Shown: positions 9,565-13,043 of the stretch, one piece after another
Layout of the letters: each line of letters opens with the position of its first letter
Numbering within the stretch: the first letter of the stretch is position 1
Source of the DNA: Spongospora subterranea
Taxonomy: Eukaryota; Endomyxa; Phytomyxea; Plasmodiophorida; Plasmodiophoridae
Direction of reading: 5' to 3'
Assembly (NCBI GenBank): GCA_900404475.1
Contig: OUQQ01000575.1
Location: 1 to 13,043, forward strand
DNA: 13,043 bases
Notes under the pieces: generated by a model
Databases searched by the model: none
Seen by the model: only the letters and a program-made list of their open reading frames with translations
What the model was told of the DNA's origin: nothing
Position numbers and translations under genes: made by a program

Positions 9565-10828
9565 TCATTTGAAAGAATCATGCGTAACCAAGGAGACACC
9601 AACTGATGCGTCATTCTCAACTCCGATCTCATCCTGTTGAAATTCGAATTAGATGGCGAAAACAAAACATCGAGTTCTTACCTCAAGTTCTGACTTCTTC
9701 ATATTACAGTTTTCAAGGATGCAATCTAGCATCTCATTACAGGAACGACGACGCTGTTTCCATATTTTCTGAAAAACAAAGATTATTGGCACAAACCCAT
9801 TCATCAAAAACGTAATGCAGATGGAAATCGGACATCGAATCTGTCAAATTTTTCCCAAGGCTAAATTTCAAAATGTAGATAAATGGGCAACTGCCAATAT
9901 GTGTGATACCACATAATTTCGATGCATATCTTTTTTCAGCTTGAATTCTTCTTTGGAAATTAACGGCTCCGGAGCATCGCCATCTTTCCCCAGTATTGAG
10001 GATAATAGCTCTTTTTTTTCGTTTAAAGAGCGTTGTAGAGCTTCATTTTCGTTGTGTAACTCAGCGTCCGACTTCTTTGCTTTCAACGCAGCCACATCGA
10101 CTTGTGCGCTTTTCAGCATCGATTTGCTATCCGTATGAGTGACAGTTAAAACTTTGATCTCGTCATCAATGGTATCCATTTCGGTTTGATCAACTTCGTC
10201 AAAGTTCGATTGATTCGCGAGATAAATTCGAACCTGTGTCAAAACCAGTTCGTAAGTGCACGACCTTTACATGTTGAAAAAAAGGAACAGCTAAAGCAGC
10301 CAAAACAACGGAAGGAACGGAACTCAAATATTACGAGGCAGCAGCTACCTTCCCAAAATCTTTTTGCTGTAAAACCCCAGAATCGGAAAGTTGATTGAGA
10401 ATTTTTGGTACTAATACTTTCTTCACGGCTCCGTGCAAGTTATCGAACACGTTTAAATGCGAATAAGGTCTGTTGGTCTTCAGCATATATTCTTTGATAG
10501 CTTCCACAGCCTTGGCGTCGGACAAAACAGTTGTTTTTGCTTTCTTAGCAGTTGTTTTTTCGCTTGACACCGGGGCCCTTTTTGCTCCGATGTTTCCATC
10601 AGCGTTGTCCTTCTGCGTTTTTGCAGGTGGTGCCTTCTTCGGCGGAGCTGGGGATTTCTTCTTTCCAGTACGAGCGGGAGCTGTTTTACTCGGTTTCTTT
10701 GCCGCCGGGGATACTTCTTCGAAATCAGAGCTGTCTCCTCCGGAATCGCTGCCGCAATTGCTTTCTGAACCGGCGAACGACGATGACTCGTGTCCTTCAT
10801 CGTCCGAGCTGCTTGCAGGTTTCGCCAT
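9565..10828 (-). CDS. HOP2: HOP2 (PSMC3IP/TBPIP) meiotic recombination cofactor
   Basis: HOP2 pairs with MND1 and stimulates DMC1/RAD51 strand invasion during meiosis in the nucleus. Exons are 10349-10828, 9910-10233, 9682-9768 and 9565-9633, with introns of 115, 141 and 48 bases (10234-10348, 9769-9909, 9634-9681). Phases agree and give 319 residues. Residues about 102-175 form the winged-helix DNA-binding domain (AIKEYMLKTNRPYSHLNVFD, then DFGKVRIYLANQ across the first splice). A coiled coil of about 80 residues follows. Then come HRNYV-KIWKQRRRSC across the second splice and a C-terminal EDEIGVEND across the third, matching the conserved HOP2 tail. The family is usually 210-230 residues; here about 100 extra N-terminal residues consist of an acidic Ser/Asp/Glu/Gly stretch and then a Lys/Ala/Pro-rich basic stretch. 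ATG 10828 is the first in-frame ATG. The stop overlaps an ATG of the MINDY frame as ATGA. Confidence 0.93.
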
Positions 10829-11110
10829 CGCTCGGGCAATTTCTGGGCGGGCGGCGGCACGCAATACGTATACTGCAGTCGGGATTCAGCACCGCAGCCA
10901 GCCGCCTTCTATCTAGTCCTGGTCGCGCTGTCGCATGCTTTGCTTCTGAGCTTGTGAACCAACTTCACTATGAAATCAGATCAAACGACAACGACGTTTC
11001 AATTACTGATTATACATTCAATGGCGTTCACGACGGTGAAAAAGGCGTGGCCGTAGGAAACGTCAACCAGTTCGACGGCGACTCAATCAATCATGCTGTG
11101 CGTGAAGTGG
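10829..11110. other. Spacer upstream of HOP2 with an unassigned open frame
   Basis: This is the 5' flank of HOP2. A plus-strand frame is open through here to a stop at 11161-11163 and its last 70 residues (ELVNQLHYEIRSNDNDVS and onward) have a balanced, protein-like composition, but it has no ATG start outside HOP2 antisense and no family I recognise. It runs into the first copy of the tandem repeat. I leave it uncalled as a gene. Confidence 0.35.
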
Positions 11111-11434
11111 CGTTTAGGAGTCGGGATCAAGTGATAATGGGCTGCAGAGATTCACTCGCGTAGTGAAAAGATGATTCCAGATGCACGGTACTACCCAGTC
11201 TGACGATGATGTTACCCAACGTTTAAGAGTCGGGATCAAGTGATATTGAGCTGCAGAGATTCACCCGCGCAGTGAAACGATCACTCCAGCGTGATGCACA
11301 GTACTACCCAGTCTGACGATGATGTTACCCAACGTTTAAGAGTCGGGATCAAGTGATGATGGGCACTCGCGCAGTGAAACGATAACTCCATCGTGATGCA
11401 CAGTACTACCCAATCTGACGATGATGTTACCCAA
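11111..11434. repeat. Tandem repeat, three copies of about 110 bases
   Basis: Copies begin with CGTTTA(G/A)GAGTCGGGATCA at 11111, 11220 and 11333, with periods of 109 and 113 bases; the third copy ends near 11434 (102 bases). Each unit contains GTCGGGATCAAGTGAT, a GCAGTGAAACGAT-like stretch and TACTACCCA(G/A)TCTGACGATGATGTTACCC. The third copy lacks about a dozen bases (TGCAGAGATTCAC) and the first lacks a few before GATGCAC. The copies are very similar to each other. The spacing is not a multiple of three throughout, which argues against a repeated protein domain. A CGTTTAGCGTGATG sequence at 11447 may be a remnant of a fourth copy. Confidence 0.9.
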
Positions 11435-11590
11435 GTCTGTCGATGACGTTTAGCGTGATGTGGCGACTGGGAGAGGGTGGTAACATAATTAGAGGGGAAC
11501 GGATCTCTAGAGCTGAGAACATCCATTTGACAAATGTATTAACAAATCCCAGGTCGGTGTCCATCAGAGCGAATACGGCATCGGCGGTGA

Positions 11591-12574
11591 TTAGTAATAG
11601 ATAGAGCGCACACGATGAAACGGGTACGACTTCCTGTCGATTGTTTTTGAATAGTTCCACAAGTAGAAATCTATGAGTATCGAGTTCCACGGCGACGAAG
11701 GGCCTAGGCGCTTTTGCACCCTGTCAACAGCCAAGATCGACGACGCACGGATTTCGATTTCTTCCCTTCCGAAGAGCACGACGTTCTCGTTCAATTCGTT
11801 GAGTTTCTGGCCATCAGCAAGTGTTGAAAGTAGCTTCTCGGAGTATGATATTATTCCCAAATTCAGTAACGATTGCGGTACACGATAATCGGCGAACATT
11901 GTGACCTCGTTGATATTATCGAACTTGCCGACACCTTTGCCGTCAAAGCATGACCAAAGGTCAGCGATAAGGATTTGGGCCCGCTTCAGGAACTTATACT
12001 GCCCATCCGGTGTCTGGTCACGAAATGGTGGAAAATAATCCAAGACCAATTCGAGCACGCGATATACGTCTCGGTCAGCTTTCGAAATCAGATTGGCGAA
12101 ATCACCACCAAACTCTGAACACAACGTAGCGCCTGTGGCGTTGATGATCTCCAAGCGCTTTAAGATCAACGGTATCTCACAGCAATCGCCTCGCGCAACG
12201 TGACGCCAAGTTGGTTCATCAAGATCACGCCAGAAAGCAGCATCAGTCATTGGGTACCCTTCGTCGAGGGCGCGCCATATGATGGCGCAGATCGAGGCGT
12301 ATCCCGTGGAAGGTGGGCCACCGTCTCCAAGCGACACAGAAAAAACACGCGAAGGATCCTCATTCCAAAAGGAAAAGTTGAGTGAATCGATCAAGAAGAT
12401 CCAGTTAGGGCAGCGAGGATCGGTTGGCTTTGGATGCAGCTGGTAATCCGTATACATTGCGACTTTTGGTGATTGTTGAGCAAGGATCTGGGCAAAACGA
12501 TCAATGCCTTCATCGTGTATTTGGACTAACTTGAACTCGATCGGTTCTAATGTCGGGATGACAAGCCGAGACAT
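11591..12574 (-). CDS. QNG1: Queuosine 5'-phosphate N-glycosylase, queuine salvage (QNG1/C9orf64/DUF2419)
   Basis: The enzyme releases the free base queuine from queuosine 5'-phosphate, so that tRNA-guanine transglycosylase can reinsert it at the wobble position of GUN-anticodon tRNAs. The gene is a single exon of 327 residues, close to the human length of about 340, with ATG start and TAA stop. Family landmarks are NWIFLIDSLNFSFW (57-70), GYASICAIIWRALDEG (91-106), LCSEFGGDF (151-159), FPPFRD (181-186), FLKRAQILIADLWS (195-208), TMFADYRVPQ (225-234), REEIEIRASS (270-279), ILIDFYLWNY (299-308) and the characteristic C-terminus PFHRVRSIYY. All regions conserved in this family are present, so I expect it to be active. 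It is the only intron-free multi-hundred-residue gene in the window. Eukaryotes do not make queuine and depend on salvage. Confidence 0.95.
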   Translation of the reverse strand: MSRLVIPTLEPIEFKLVQIHDEGIDRFAQILAQQSPKVAMYTDYQLHPKPTDPRCPNWIFLIDSLNFSFWNEDPSRVFSVSLGDGGPPSTGYASICAIIWRALDEGYPMTDAAFWRDLDEPTWRHVARGDCCEIPLILKRLEIINATGATLCSEFGGDFANLISKADRDVYRVLELVLDYFPPFRDQTPDGQYKFLKRAQILIADLWSCFDGKGVGKFDNINEVTMFADYRVPQSLLNLGIISYSEKLLSTLADGQKLNELNENVVLFGREEIEIRASSILAVDRVQKRLGPSSPWNSILIDFYLWNYSKTIDRKSYPFHRVRSIYY

Positions 12575-12630
12575 AGAAACTCAAGTGTGCAATTGTACAA
12601 AATCAGAATCAGTTTGACAGTTTCGGTCAC

Positions 12631-12659
12631 GGACAGGAGGGTACGGGGGGGTCCGGGGG
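12631..12659 (+). other. G-rich tract with quadruplex potential
   Basis: Runs of G (two, two, three, seven and five bases) are separated by one to three bases, about 60-85 bases upstream of the QNG1 start. The G-rich strand is the template strand for QNG1. The tract satisfies a simple G-quadruplex pattern; any regulatory role is inference. Confidence 0.4.
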
Positions 12660-12788
12660 TCTTTCAGATGACTGATCACTGATCAGGTCAAATTTCTGCG
12701 CATGTGATCGATATCGGAACATAGTCTGAAACGTTGAGGCAGCATGTGATCACCAAGTTATGCCCATCCTGTACATGAGCCATTACAG

Positions 12789-12848
12789 TACCTCCGTTCC
12801 AAAATAACTGGTATCCACCAGTCCGCCAGTTATTTTGGAACGGAAGTA
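12789..12848. mobile_element. Miniature Stowaway-like inverted-repeat element flanked by TA
   Basis: Two 21-base inverted repeats (12791-12811 and 12826-12846) differ at one position, surround a 14-base spacer, and are bounded by TA on both sides. The ends read CCTCCGTTCCAAAATAACTG and its complement. TA target duplications and termini with the CTCCGTTCCAAAATAA core are typical of Stowaway MITEs of the Tc1/mariner superfamily. At 60 bases it is far smaller than usual MITEs (100 bases or more) and holds no gene. It may be an internally deleted derivative. The inner bases also form a second small hairpin (CTGG...CCAG). Confidence 0.65.
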
Positions 12849-12874
12849 ACAAAGGCCGTGCCGACCAGTTACTA

Positions 12875-13042
12875 CGCCGAACGGAGATCGATACGGGTAA
12901 AAATGTTCCGGGATCGAAGTCGGTCGAGCAGTTGGTTCATGAGCGGAAGCGGATATCGATTCTTGATCGTGATGCCGTTTAGGCGACGATAGTCAATACA
13001 GAGACGTCAACTTCCATCCTTCTTACGGACGAACAGAACCGG
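12875..13042 (-). mobile_element. Ty3/gypsy reverse transcriptase fragment, truncated at window edge
   Basis: On the minus strand one frame reads PVLFVRKKDG, then an in-frame TGA, then [16 protein letters not shown] and FTRIDLRSA, the signature start of a gypsy-type reverse transcriptase. After that match the frame meets TAG TAG and similarity stops, just before the Stowaway-like palindrome. The element is therefore broken at its 3' side, and the part before the RT lies beyond the right edge. Nonsense changes show it is inactive. Confidence 0.85.
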
Positions 13043-13043
13043 A

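Noticed and set aside
10473..11163. Long plus-strand frames of 147 and 203 codons opposite HOP2
   Set aside because: They are antisense to the low-complexity Lys/Ala/Ser-coding N-terminus of HOP2 and are Phe/Ser/Leu-rich shadows without homology.
11281..11526. Minus-strand frame encoding repeated WVTSSSDWVVLCIT peptides
   Set aside because: It is the translation of the tandem DNA repeat, whose period is not a multiple of three across all copies; no start or family supports it.
1..13043. A CRISPR array, operon, prophage or bacterial defence system
   Set aside because: The genes are intron-bearing eukaryotic housekeeping genes; the only regular repeat is a 110-base tandem repeat without spacers.

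Overview
The window is nuclear DNA from a eukaryote. Every gene I can recognise is a eukaryotic housekeeping gene, most are split by introns with GT and AG ends, and two families of LTR retrotransposon are present. Most introns are only 46 to 67 bases long, and several have donor sites that match little beyond GT. Tiny introns, a bacterial-type methylisocitrate lyase, small gaps between genes and decayed Ty1/copia and Ty3/gypsy debris would suit a stramenopile, perhaps an oomycete. That placement is inference; no feature proves it.

Left part (1-3283, minus strand). An F-BAR-domain gene runs off the left edge. It is followed by a complete methylisocitrate lyase gene (1461-2763), which I resolved into nine exons and eight introns giving 294 residues. 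Next comes a short, poorly supported two-exon gene (2821-3283) with no recognised family.

Middle part (about 3550-5510). This gene-poor stretch is a graveyard of Ty1/copia sequence. A frameshifted minus-strand reverse transcriptase can be followed from 4622 down to about 3945, and an RNase H-like remnant lies at 3604-3642. Diverged second copies of two of these pieces lie at 5115-5287 and 5465-5500.

Right-centre part (6149-10828). Three complete genes are packed closely. SLY1, the Sec1/Munc18 protein of ER-Golgi traffic, is on the plus strand. A MINDY-type Lys48-ubiquitin deubiquitinase is on the minus strand and converges on SLY1 with a 30-base gap. HOP2, a meiotic recombination cofactor, is on the minus strand just upstream of MINDY and carries a long charged N-terminal extension unusual for the family.

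Right part (10829-13043). A roughly 110-base tandem repeat (three copies) lies between HOP2 and an intron-free queuosine salvage gene (11591-12574, minus). Beyond that are a G-rich tract, a 60-base Stowaway-like palindrome with TA at both ends, and a fragment of Ty3/gypsy reverse transcriptase running off the right edge.

The genes do not form one pathway. They are unrelated housekeeping functions: membrane curvature, propionate breakdown, vesicle fusion, ubiquitin editing, meiosis and tRNA modification salvage. I found no sign of a novel multi-gene system. The most interesting points are the intron architecture, the HOP2 extension, the HOP2-MINDY ATGA junction and the miniature palindrome.
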